Source: Acidobacteria bacterium UBA2994 (GTDB lineage: Bacteria; Acidobacteriota; Vicinamibacteria; Vicinamibacterales; UBA8438). Taken from it: DNA of 46,757 nt. Position numbers and translations under genes: made by a program. Within the stretch, counting starts at the first letter, position 1, and each line of letters begins with the position of its first letter. Location of the stretch: contig DEAA01000064.1 in assembly GCA_002346545.1 (NCBI GenBank), positions 110,607-157,363 of the forward strand, given 5' to 3'. Shown piece by piece: positions 17,715-26,079 of the stretch. A model generated the notes under the pieces. That model saw nothing but the letters and a program-made list of their open reading frames with translations, had not been told where the DNA came from and made no database searches.

Positions 17715-20177
17715 GTGGCTGATTACAAACTGCTCGGTAAGGACTACCAAACGCCAGACCTCTACGCGAAGGTCACCGGTCGCTCCAAGTACGCCGAGGA
17801 CCATCGCGCCGAAGGCATGGTCTTCGCCAAGCTGCTGGTTAGCCCGATGCCGCACGCCCGCGTGCGCTCGATCGACACCAGCCGCGCCGAGGCCCTTCCG
17901 GGCGTCGAAGGCATCCTGACAGCCGATGACCTGCCGGAAGTGGACGAACCAAATGAGGCGGCCCTAACCAACGAGCCGCTGTACGAGGGCGAGCCGATTC
18001 TCGCGGTCGCGGCCGTGAGCGAGCAGGTCGCTTCCGAGGCGATTGAACTCATCGAAATCGACTACGAACCGCTGCCGTTCATTCTCGACCCGCTCGACAG
18101 CCTCATGCCGGGTAGCCACAACGCCCGCACCGTCACTGTCGACGGCGAGGCGGTGAGCGCCAATACGATGGTTGGTCGCGACCCGGGCGAGGTTAAGTGG
18201 TCCGAGTCGGACGTCGCCGGCCTTGCTCCGGGTGAGATTCCGATGGACGCTCCGGCGGCCGCCGAGTGGTCGTATGGCGACGTCGAGGCCGGGTTCGCCG
18301 AGGCGGACGTCATCATCGAGGAGAACTCCTATCACCAGTCGCTGTCGCACCAGCCGCTTGAGAGCCGGACGACGATGGCCTACTGGGAAGGCAACAAGGT
18401 CTACGTCTACCCGTCGGTGCAGAGCACGGCCCGCAGCGTTGGACCGCTGGCTCGGTTAGCTGGCGTGGAGCCGTCGGACATCGTTGTCATCAACGAATTC
18501 ACCGGTGGTGGGTTCGGCAGCAAGATCAGCGGGTATGTCCAGGCACAGATTCCCATCCTGCTGTCGAAGAAGATCGGCAAGCCGGTGCAGATGCGCGTCA
18601 CCCGGCGGGACGAGACCTCGTTCGGTCGCGCCCGTCCAGGCACGCAGGCTCGCATTAAGCTCGGTATGCGGTCTGACGGTCGGATCACCGCGGTCGACAT
18701 CCACGCCATTGGCGACGGCGGCCCCTACGGGCGGTCGGGCGACCATATGAACGTGGGCGGCATCGGGTCGCTCTGCTACACGCCGATGGCGATGCGGCAG
18801 CGGGGCACCGGGGTCTGGACGAACACTCCGCCGAGAGGGGCGCAGCGTGCGCCTGGTGGTGTGCAGTCGATGACCATGCTCGAGCCGATTATCCAGAAGG
18901 CGGCCAAGCGCCTGGGGCTCGATCAGGTGGCGGTCCGCCGGCTCAACGCCCCCGAAGGGCAGGCCAAGTATGGCGCGCCTGGTCGCGATGGCGAGCAGGG
19001 TAACGTGTCGAGCGCGTTCGTGAAGGAAGCGATCGACGCTGGCGCCGGGGCCTTCAACTGGAGCGAGCGTATCCAGCGGAGCGGTGAGCGTAACGGCTCC
19101 AAGGTGACCGGCTTTGGTGTCTGCGTGAGCTCGTATGCCGCCGGTGCGTCCGGTGTTGACGGGCTGTTCGTCATCAAGCCCGATGGCCGGATGTATATCC
19201 AGTCCGGAATCGGGAATCTGGGTACCGAGTCGACCTTCGACACGATGCGCGCAGCGGCCGAGGGTATGGACATGCCCTGGGAAAAGTGCGATGTGGTCTG
19301 GGGCGATTCCTCGCGCCATCTGCCCTGGAGCTGTTCGCAGGGTGGTAGCTCGACGGTGCATGCGCACACCCGCGCCAACTGGGCGGCTGTCGAAGACGCC
19401 ACCCAGAAGATGAAGGAGGTCGCGGCGCGTGACCTCGGTGGTTCGCCCGACAGCTACGAGATTGGTGGCGAGCGGGTCTACCGTCGCGGCAATCGGGGCC
19501 AGGGCCTGAGCTTCGCCCAGGTTGCGCAGCGTGCCATCGACCTGGGCGGCAAGTACGACGGCAATGAGCTCCCGGAGGACATCAACGGCATGACCACCGC
19601 GTCGGCGACTGCGCTTGCCGGCCAGGGCCTGATGGGTGTCGCGAAGGACAACTACGAAGAAGGCGGCCGCCGTATGTCGTTTGCGGTCGGTTTCGCCGAG
19701 GTCGAGGTCGACATCGAGACAGGGGACATCAAGATCATCGACTATGCGGCCGGCACCGATGCTGGCACCATCATTCACCCCAGGGCCTACGGTGCGCAGG
19801 TGCTTGCCGGCGCAATTCAAGGTTTCTCTGTTGCCTTGAGCCAGAAGTGGGTCTATGACCGTCGATGGGGCCTGTTGGTAGCGAAGCGGTTCTACAGCAA
19901 CCGCCCGCCTAGCATCATGGACGTGCCCCATGAGCGGCCGATGGAGTGGGTGAATGCCGACCTACCGGATCCCTTCAACCCTCTTGGTGCGAAGGGTATC
20001 GGTGAGGCAGCGCAGGGCGCCGGTTCGGGTGCGGTGGTCAACGCCATCGCCGACGCGCTGGATTCTCTGGGCGACGATACGGGCGACTTCTATCGCTCGC
20101 CAGTCACACGAGATATGATTCTGACCAAGCTCGAGCAGGCTCCGATTGGTCACGACCGGCTGACGGCTCACGTCTAA
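17715..20177 (+). CDS. Molybdenum hydroxylase large subunit (xanthine dehydrogenase/aldehyde oxidase family)
   Basis: The 820-residue protein starts with GTG one base after the small-subunit stop. It has the ab-hammerhead domain (about 15-130; GRSKYAEDHR) and the molybdopterin-cytosine-dinucleotide-binding domains, with GGGFGSKISGYVQAQIPILL, RRDETSFGRARPGT and GSSTVHAHTRANW. The catalytic glutamate is E764 in GAKGIGEAAQG. The active-site loop reads TPPRGAQRAPGG, closer to the AYRGAGR type than to the CO dehydrogenase AYXCSFR loop, so it is not a form I CoxL. Substrate is unknown; the HcrB-like FAD subunit beside it hints at aromatic or aldehyde chemistry. It probably works in the periplasm through the Tat signal of its partner. 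Confidence 0.92.
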   Translation: MADYKLLGKDYQTPDLYAKVTGRSKYAEDHRAEGMVFAKLLVSPMPHARVRSIDTSRAEALPGVEGILTADDLPEVDEPNEAALTNEPLYEGEPILAVAAVSEQVASEAIELIEIDYEPLPFILDPLDSLMPGSHNARTVTVDGEAVSANTMVGRDPGEVKWSESDVAGLAPGEIPMDAPAAAEWSYGDVEAGFAEADVIIEENSYHQSLSHQPLESRTTMAYWEGNKVYVYPSVQSTARSVGPLARLAGVEPSDIVVINEFTGGGFGSKISGYVQAQIPILLSKKIGKPVQMRVTRRDETSFGRARPGTQARIKLGMRSDGRITAVDIHAIGDGGPYGRSGDHMNVGGIGSLCYTPMAMRQRGTGVWTNTPPRGAQRAPGGVQSMTMLEPIIQKAAKRLGLDQVAVRRLNAPEGQAKYGAPGRDGEQGNVSSAFVKEAIDAGAGAFNWSERIQRSGERNGSKVTGFGVCVSSYAAGASGVDGLFVIKPDGRMYIQSGIGNLGTESTFDTMRAAAEGMDMPWEKCDVVWGDSSRHLPWSCSQGGSSTVHAHTRANWAAVEDATQKMKEVAARDLGGSPDSYEIGGERVYRRGNRGQGLSFAQVAQRAIDLGGKYDGNELPEDINGMTTASATALAGQGLMGVAKDNYEEGGRRMSFAVGFAEVEVDIETGDIKIIDYAAGTDAGTIIHPRAYGAQVLAGAIQGFSVALSQKWVYDRRWGLLVAKRFYSNRPPSIMDVPHERPMEWVNADLPDPFNPLGAKGIGEAAQGAGSGAVVNAIADALDSLGDDTGDFYRSPVTRDMILTKLEQAPIGHDRLTAHV

Positions 20178-20211
20178 GGCATAGACGAAAGAGCCTGGGG
20201 AGGCATTCAAG

Positions 20212-21216
20212 ATGGCCGTAATTCGCGACGTAATTCCTCAACTTGAGCTGTTCCAGCCGTCAAGTACTGACGACGCGTTGGCATTGCTGGCCGAGCACGG
20301 GTCGGATGCTTGGGTCTATGCCGGTGGGCTGGACACGCTCGACTGGTTCAAGGATCGAGTGAAGCGACCGCGCGTGGTTGTCGATCTCGGTGGCATTGAC
20401 TCGATGCGTGAGATTCGGTCGACCTCAGATGGCATAGAAATTGGTGCCATGGCGACCCTGATCTCTGTCATCGACAACCCGGAAGTACGGTCGCAGTTCC
20501 CGGCGCTGGCCTACTCGGCCAAGTCGGCAGCGTCGCCGCAGATCCGGCATCAGGGCACCATTGGCGGGAACATCGGGCAAGACACCCGCTGCTGGTACTA
20601 CCGGGACGGCTGGACCTGCTATCGGGCAGGCGGCAACATCTGCTACGCCAGCCCCCCGACCGCGATGAACCGTGAGCACTGCATCCTCGGGGCGAGTCGC
20701 TGCGTGGCGGTCAACCCGTCGGATACGGCACCCACGCTTGTGGCCTTGGAAGCCGAGATGGTCGTCCGACGCGGCAACTCCGAGCGTGTCGTGGCGGCTG
20801 AAGACTTCTTTGTTGGCCCCGAGATTGACATCGAGCGGATGACCGTCCTGGAGCCAGGCGATTTGCTGATGTCCATTCGTGTGCCTTCGAAGTGGGCCAA
20901 CTCTCGCGTCTATTTTGAGAAGGTCCGCGACCGCGATTCCTGGGACTTCCCGCTGGCCAACGTAGCGACCGCGATTCGTGAGAACGGCGGGACCATCGAA
21001 GAGGCGCGCGTGGTGGTCAACGGTGTCGCACCGACACCGGTTCGGCTGACCGCCGTCGAAAGTGCCATCATCGGGCAGCCGCGGAACGAGCAGACTGCGG
21101 AGCAGGCGGGCAACGTTTCGATTCAGGGCGTGGCGCCGCTGACCCACAATGGCTACAAGGTCAATCTAATGAAGAACTTGGTGAAGCGGTCGATTCGCGA
21201 CGAGCCTCTGGCCTAG
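20212..21216 (+). CDS. Molybdenum hydroxylase FAD subunit with HcrB-like extra Fe-S loop
   Basis: The 334-residue subunit has the FAD-binding fold of the family (VYAGGLDTLDW at 35-45, then IRHQGTIGGNIGQDTR at 111-126). Within the loop after this lie five cysteines, C127, C136, C144, C157 and C164 (DTRCWYY, WTCYRAGGNICYA, REHC, SRC). A similar cysteine-rich insertion in 4-hydroxybenzoyl-CoA reductase beta subunit (HcrB) binds an additional [4Fe-4S] cluster, so this enzyme probably carries one too. FAD would pass electrons to or from an external carrier. It starts 34 bp after the large subunit and is followed by a strong terminator. It has no signal peptide. Confidence 0.92.
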   Translation: MAVIRDVIPQLELFQPSSTDDALALLAEHGSDAWVYAGGLDTLDWFKDRVKRPRVVVDLGGIDSMREIRSTSDGIEIGAMATLISVIDNPEVRSQFPALAYSAKSAASPQIRHQGTIGGNIGQDTRCWYYRDGWTCYRAGGNICYASPPTAMNREHCILGASRCVAVNPSDTAPTLVALEAEMVVRRGNSERVVAAEDFFVGPEIDIERMTVLEPGDLLMSIRVPSKWANSRVYFEKVRDRDSWDFPLANVATAIRENGGTIEEARVVVNGVAPTPVRLTAVESAIIGQPRNEQTAEQAGNVSIQGVAPLTHNGYKVNLMKNLVKRSIRDEPLA

Positions 21217-21241
21217 TTCTACATAGCAACGGTAGGTTTCG

Positions 21242-21273
21242 GAGAGCCGGGGCGCTTCACGCTCCGGCTCTTC
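21242..21273 (+). terminator. Terminator of the molybdenum hydroxylase operon
   Basis: GAGAGCCGG...CCGGCTCTT forms a long stem: AGAGCCGG (21243-21250) with CCGGCTCT (21264-21271), extended inward by GGCG/CGCT (one wobble) to a 5-nt loop and outward by one wobble pair. TTCGTCT follows on the plus strand. It lies 26 bp after the operon's last stop. Confidence 0.75.
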
Positions 21274-21410
21274 GTCTGTACGCCCCAAGTCGTCGAGGTA
21301 ATCGTAGGAGAGGAACCGCCGTGCACCAGACCGTAGCGGGCCTGAGCCAACTCGGCCATCACCTGCAGGAGAGCTTCGGTGACGCTTGGAGGAGCTTGAA
21401 GAACGGCGCT

Positions 21411-21932
21411 CTAGTACACGATGAACTCCAGCAGATTCCCGTCTGGGTCCCGGATATAGCGGCTCGTGCCCTCGGCCGTGCCTAGCGCCCGACCTCCGAC
21501 CCGGGGGGCCGGGCCTTCGATGATGTCGGCGCCGACTCGGGCCAGGAGGGCGTCCAGCGCTTCCTCGCTCTCTCCCCACACGAAGCAATAGTCACCGCAC
21601 GGGGGCTCGGCAGCGGGGGCGCGCAGGGTGAACGTGCCGCTCTCCCAGAACTCCGGTCGGTGCATGTTGAGCTTGCTGTCACCGAACGCGGCGGCACAGA
21701 TGGTCGGTCCCTCGATGATCGTGAAACCTAGCGACCGATAGAACGACAGCATCGCGTCCGTATCTCGCAGCGGGACCGAGACATGGTCGAAGGAGCGGAG
21801 CGGGTTCGTCGTTTGCGCCGTAGCCCCCTGCTCGGTCGCCCCGAGCCCCGAGGAAACTCCTAGACCACCCGCCAGCGTACGTCGGATGAACTGTCGCCGG
21901 GATGCCTGACTCTGTTCTGTCCGCTGCTCCAT
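21411..21932 (-). CDS. Tat-signal VOC family (glyoxalase/dioxygenase superfamily) protein
   Basis: The 173-residue protein starts at an ATG preceded by GGAGGC on its strand. It opens with a twin-arginine motif (ASRRQFIRR, arginines 12-13) and a hydrophobic stretch, followed by one VOC domain: FDHVSVPLRDTDAMLSFY (about 48-65), LGFTIIEGP, KLNMHRPEFW and the end SRYIRDPDGNLLEFIVY. The two betaalphabetabetabeta modules have a candidate metal triad of H50, H90 (NMHRP) and a C-terminal glutamate (E169, LLEF). VOC proteins are usually cytoplasmic, so an exported one is uncommon. The substrate is unknown; the Tat-exported molybdenum hydroxylase beside it may share a pathway (inference). It is convergent with that operon. 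Confidence 0.82.
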   Translation of the reverse strand: MEQRTEQSQASRRQFIRRTLAGGLGVSSGLGATEQGATAQTTNPLRSFDHVSVPLRDTDAMLSFYRSLGFTIIEGPTICAAAFGDSKLNMHRPEFWESGTFTLRAPAAEPPCGDYCFVWGESEEALDALLARVGADIIEGPAPRVGGRALGTAEGTSRYIRDPDGNLLEFIVY

Positions 21933-22215
21933 GCCTTCGCCTCCTCTACGGCACCTCGTTTGCGTTGGACCGAGTCTACCAGCGGAAGCACCGCGGCTTC
22001 GGGGAAACCGACCTCTGCTCTGAGGCGCCGTTGCGGCCCCGGGGGATGCTGAACCGCAACGTTAAAGAAATAGAGAGGATGTGCTACCAGAGGGACCGGC
22101 GTTTCAGAGTAGAGGCCTCCAGCGTAGCCGTCCGGTACCGGGACGGTCTGAAGTCGTTCGAAGGGGGAACCCCGATGGTCGCCTGGTGTACCATGGACCG
22201 ATAAGGCAGTTCCGC

Positions 22216-24678
22216 ATGACGATCAAACTGCGACGGATGGGGTGGTGGGCCCTCAGCGCTGTCCTGGGGTTCGGAGCGATCGGCGCCGACAGGTTGGGGG
22301 CCCAGCCGGCGGGTGATGCCGCACCCGGGTACCGCGAGCTCCTCGACCGGTACTGTGTCACCTGTCACAATCCACATCTCCGTACGGCCGATCTGAGTCT
22401 GGCGTCGGAAGACGTCGACCTGCGCGATGTCGGTGCCCACGCTGACATCTGGGAACGAGTAGTCCGGAGATTGCGGGCCGGTGCGATGCCACCTGCCCCT
22501 CGACCGCGCCCGGCGGCCGACCAGTACGACGCGTTCACGGGATGGCTCGAGGTCGAGCTCGACCGTGCCGCAGAGCGGAACCCGAATCCCGGGCGGACGG
22601 ATACGTTTCATCGGCTGAACCGGAGCGAGTATCACAACGTCATCCGCGACCTCCTCGCGCTCGATGTGGACGTGCGGCAACTGCTTCCCGCCGACGACGG
22701 GAGCTACGGTTTCGACAATATCGCAGGCGTGCTCGGGATGTCGCCCACGTTGCTGGAACGCTATCTGGCGGCGGCGAAGAAGATCGGCCGGCTGGCGGTG
22801 GGCCGATCGGCGGACTCACCCATTGCCGAGACCTTCCGTCTAGCGACGGATCTGAGTCAGGACACCCGCGTGGAGGGGTTACCGTTCGGGACCCGGGGTG
22901 GGACGGAGATCGAGTTTACGTTCCCGGAGGATGCGGTTTACGCGTTCCAGGTCACGCTCGGACGGGACGCCAGTGGCACGCTGAAGGTGTTCGATACGCC
23001 ACATCAGCTCGAGGTGAGTCTGGATGGCGCGCCGCTTGAGACTTTCGTGGTTGGGGCACCGCCGCCGGAGGGGGTCGAGCGATCGGGTGAGGAGTATCGC
23101 GCGTATCTGGCCGCGCAGCGTGGTATCGACGAGGGTTGGGAGGTTCGCGCGCCGGTCCGGGCCGGTCCTCATACCGTAAGGGTTACCTTCCACCAGAAGA
23201 CCACCGCCTACGCCGAGAGTCTTAGGCAACCCTTCCTGCGTCCCTATACCAGCATCACGGGTGGTGATACCCGTTACCAACCCTACGTGGGCGCGGTGAC
23301 CATTGCTGGCCCCTATGAGGCTAGCGGCGCCCGTCCGGTGGAGCCGACTCCCAGTCGGCAACTGATCTTCGTGTGCCAGCCGGCGGCCGGCGACCGCGCA
23401 GACGAGGATCGGTGTGCCCGCGAGATCTTCACCACCCTGGCTCGACGCGCCTATCGGCGACCCGCGACTGAGGCTGAGCTCGCCGTGCTGCTCGACTTCT
23501 TTTCCGAGGGCCGGGTTGATGGTTTTGACGCCGGGGTCGAGCTCGGCTTGCGGCGCCTGCTTGCCAGCCCAGAGTTCCTGTTTCGGGTCGAACGGGAACC
23601 ACCTGACGCTGTGCCGGCCACGCCCTACCGAGTCGGTGCCCTCGAATTGGCGTCACGCCTGTCCTTCTTCCTGTGGAGCAGCATTCCCGATGAACCGCTG
23701 CTCGAAGCGGCTATCGACGGTTCGCTGCTCCGACCTGAGGTGCTCGAAGCGCAGGCCCGCCGTATGCTCGACGACCCGCGATCGAACGCCCTCGTCGATA
23801 ACTTCGCCGGACAGTGGCTCTATCTCCGCAACGTCCGGGCGCTGACGCCGGACGAAGATCTGTTCCCGGATTTCGGTGAAGCCCTGCGGCGGTCATTCCA
23901 GCGTGAGACGGAATTGTTCTTCGAGAGCATCCTTCGGGAAGACCGGAGCGTGCTGGAGTTCCTGACTGCGGACTATACGTTCGTGGATGAGCGTCTGGCC
24001 AGACACTACGGGATTCCGAACATTTATGGGAGCCACTTCCGGCGCATCTCGTTGGCGGGTGAGAGCCGGCGGGGGTTGTTGGGGCATGGCAGCATCCTGG
24101 CGGCGACCGCCTACCCCACGCGGACGTCGCCGGTGCTGCGCGGCAAGTGGGTGCTGGAGAATCTCCTCGGCACTCCGCCGCCGCTGCCTCCCCCGGACGT
24201 GCCTTCGCTCGAAGAGACCACTGAGGAAGGTGCGTCGCTCTCGATGCGGGAGGCGATGGAGAAGCACCGCGCCAATCCGGTGTGTTCCAGTTGCCATCGC
24301 ATCATGGACCCGCCCGGCTTCGCCATGGAGGAGTTCGATGCGGTAGGTCGGTTCCGGACCCACAGCGAATCGAATCAACCGATCGACGCAACCGGGATAC
24401 TGCCGGATGGCACCCCGTTCGAGGGTGTAGCGGGCCTGCGCGAGGCGCTGCTCGGCCGACCGGGGCTGTTCGTGACAACGCTGTCGGAGAAGCTGTTGAC
24501 CTATGCTCTGGGTCGCGGAGTGGAGCATTACGACGCTCCGGCGATCCGGGCCATGACCCAAGCGGCGGAAGTCGAAGACCATCGGTTTTCGTCGCTCATC
24601 CTTGGCGTGGTCCGAAGCCAACCGTTCCAGATGCGGATGGCCGCGCCCTCTATCCAGGGGGAATCGGCCAACCCCTGA
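22216..24678 (+). CDS. Exported dihaem DUF1587/1592/1588/1585 protein, cassette 2
   Basis: The 820-residue paralogue of the protein at 9489-11846 has the same domain order: signal peptide (1-29), haem motif CVTCH (47-51), DUF1587 (HRLNRSEYHNVIRDLL), a beta-rich carbohydrate-binding-like segment (EFTFPEDAVYAFQV; about 220-380), DUF1595 (LARRAYRRPA), DUF1592 (LASRLSFFLWSSIPDE), DUF1588 with the second haem motif CSSCH (690-694, then RIMDPPGF) and DUF1585 (KLLTYALGR). The middle module is longer than in cassette 1. The ATG at 22216 is chosen because it starts the signal peptide; the frame is open upstream to 22081 but that text is not protein-like. It heads cassette 2. Confidence 0.85.
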   Translation: MTIKLRRMGWWALSAVLGFGAIGADRLGAQPAGDAAPGYRELLDRYCVTCHNPHLRTADLSLASEDVDLRDVGAHADIWERVVRRLRAGAMPPAPRPRPAADQYDAFTGWLEVELDRAAERNPNPGRTDTFHRLNRSEYHNVIRDLLALDVDVRQLLPADDGSYGFDNIAGVLGMSPTLLERYLAAAKKIGRLAVGRSADSPIAETFRLATDLSQDTRVEGLPFGTRGGTEIEFTFPEDAVYAFQVTLGRDASGTLKVFDTPHQLEVSLDGAPLETFVVGAPPPEGVERSGEEYRAYLAAQRGIDEGWEVRAPVRAGPHTVRVTFHQKTTAYAESLRQPFLRPYTSITGGDTRYQPYVGAVTIAGPYEASGARPVEPTPSRQLIFVCQPAAGDRADEDRCAREIFTTLARRAYRRPATEAELAVLLDFFSEGRVDGFDAGVELGLRRLLASPEFLFRVEREPPDAVPATPYRVGALELASRLSFFLWSSIPDEPLLEAAIDGSLLRPEVLEAQARRMLDDPRSNALVDNFAGQWLYLRNVRALTPDEDLFPDFGEALRRSFQRETELFFESILREDRSVLEFLTADYTFVDERLARHYGIPNIYGSHFRRISLAGESRRGLLGHGSILAATAYPTRTSPVLRGKWVLENLLGTPPPLPPPDVPSLEETTEEGASLSMREAMEKHRANPVCSSCHRIMDPPGFAMEEFDAVGRFRTHSESNQPIDATGILPDGTPFEGVAGLREALLGRPGLFVTTLSEKLLTYALGRGVEHYDAPAIRAMTQAAEVEDHRFSSLILGVVRSQPFQMRMAAPSIQGESANP

Positions 24679-24690
24679 TTAGGACACCTC

Positions 24691-26049
24691 ATGATCATCA
24701 AGAAGCTGTCGTTGCCCCGTCGTACATTTCTTCGGGGTCTCGGCGCCGCGGTGGCGCTGCCGTTGCTCGACGCTATGGTGCCGGCGTTGCCCGGGAGTTC
24801 ACGGGTGGCGCGTGCCGCTGGCGCGCCGGTGAGCCGTTTAGGGTTCGTCTATATCCCCAACGGCGCGGTGATGCAGCAGTGGACCCCGGGCGAGTCCGGC
24901 GTCGGCTTCGAGCTCTCGCCGATCCTGCGTCCGCTGGAGCCGTATCGCGATCAGCTCACCGTGGTGAGCGGCCTGGCGCACGGACAGGCGGAGCCGCTAG
25001 GTGATGGCAACGGGGAGCACTCGCGGGCCAGTGCCACCTGGCTGAACGGAGTCCATCCTAAGCAGACCGAGGGTGCAGACGTGCGGGCCGGCGTCACGGC
25101 CGATCAACTGGCCGCCGAAGCGCTCGGGAGCGACACTCCGCTGCCGTCGCTCGAGCTCGCCATCGACCTTGACGGCCTGGTCGGCAACTGCGAGAACGGT
25201 TACAGCTGCGTCTATCTGAATACGGTCGCGTGGCGTTCGGCTACGACCCCGCTGCCGATGGAGAACAATCCGCGGGTTGTGTTCGAACGACTCTTCGGCG
25301 ATGGCGGAACCACCGAGCAGCGCGTGGTCGAGATGCGGCGCGACCGGAGCATCCTCGACTCGGTGACCGACGATCTGGCCTCACTGGAACGCGAGATCGG
25401 CGCGGGAGACCGCGCCCGCCTCGACCAGTACCTCGATGCCATTCGGGCGCTCGAACGGCGGATCCAGCTCGCCGAGGCGCAGAGCGCCGACGCCGAGCTG
25501 CCGGAGCTCGCCCGTCCGGTCGGTATTCCCGGCACCTATGAGGAGCACGTCAAGCTAATGTTCGATCTGGTCGCGTTGGCTTATCAGGCCGACATCACCA
25601 GGGTCTTCACTTTCATGCTCGGCCGGGAGCTTGGCGGCCGCACTTATCCGCACCTGGGGGTACCGGACCCGCATCACGGGCTGTCGCATCACCGGAACGA
25701 TCCCGAGAAGCTCGACAAGCTGGCCAGGATCAACACGTATCACATGGGGCTCTTCACGCACTTCCTGGAGAATCTCACCGGCACGCCTGACGGTGACGGT
25801 TCGTTGCTCGACCACTCGATGGTGCTGTACGGCGGGGGCTTGGGCGACAGCAACGACCACGCGCACTTTGACCTTCCCGAACTGGTGGTCGGCGGTGGTG
25901 CGGGACGACTTGCCGGCAACCGGCATCTCCGCTATCCGAAGGACACGCCGATGACCAACCTGCTGGTCAGCATTCTGGAGAAGGCAGGTCTTCGCACCGA
26001 GACGCTGGGGGACAGCACTGGCCAGATCGGTGAGCTGGTGGGTGTCTAG
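24691..26049 (+). CDS. Tat-exported DUF1552 family protein, cassette 2
   Basis: The 452-residue paralogue of the cassette 1 DUF1552 protein has its twin-arginine motif at the same place (LPRRTFLRG, arginines 10-11). Shared phrases are SPILRPLEPYRDQLTVVSG, HSRASATWLNG, GYSCVYLNTVAW, VVFERLFGDGG, DQYLDAIRALERRI and GLSHHRND. The histidines of the SHH segment and of YGGGLGDSNDHAHFDLP near residue 385 are conserved between the two copies and could bind metal (inference). Function is unknown. It starts 12 bp after the DUF1592-family gene. Confidence 0.85.
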   Translation: MIIKKLSLPRRTFLRGLGAAVALPLLDAMVPALPGSSRVARAAGAPVSRLGFVYIPNGAVMQQWTPGESGVGFELSPILRPLEPYRDQLTVVSGLAHGQAEPLGDGNGEHSRASATWLNGVHPKQTEGADVRAGVTADQLAAEALGSDTPLPSLELAIDLDGLVGNCENGYSCVYLNTVAWRSATTPLPMENNPRVVFERLFGDGGTTEQRVVEMRRDRSILDSVTDDLASLEREIGAGDRARLDQYLDAIRALERRIQLAEAQSADAELPELARPVGIPGTYEEHVKLMFDLVALAYQADITRVFTFMLGRELGGRTYPHLGVPDPHHGLSHHRNDPEKLDKLARINTYHMGLFTHFLENLTGTPDGDGSLLDHSMVLYGGGLGDSNDHAHFDLPELVVGGGAGRLAGNRHLRYPKDTPMTNLLVSILEKAGLRTETLGDSTGQIGELVGV

Positions 26050-26079
26050 CGCGACTGGGGCGTGTCGAAGAGGATGGTC

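Noticed and set aside
18456..19931. Long minus-strand frame (491 codons) opposite the molybdenum hydroxylase large subunit
   Set aside because: Antisense shadow of a well-supported gene, no family resemblance, no ribosome-binding site.
21321..21485. Small plus-strand frame starting at GTG 21321 after AGGAGAGG
   Set aside because: The SD is good, but the 54 codons run antisense over the end of the VOC gene and resemble nothing known.
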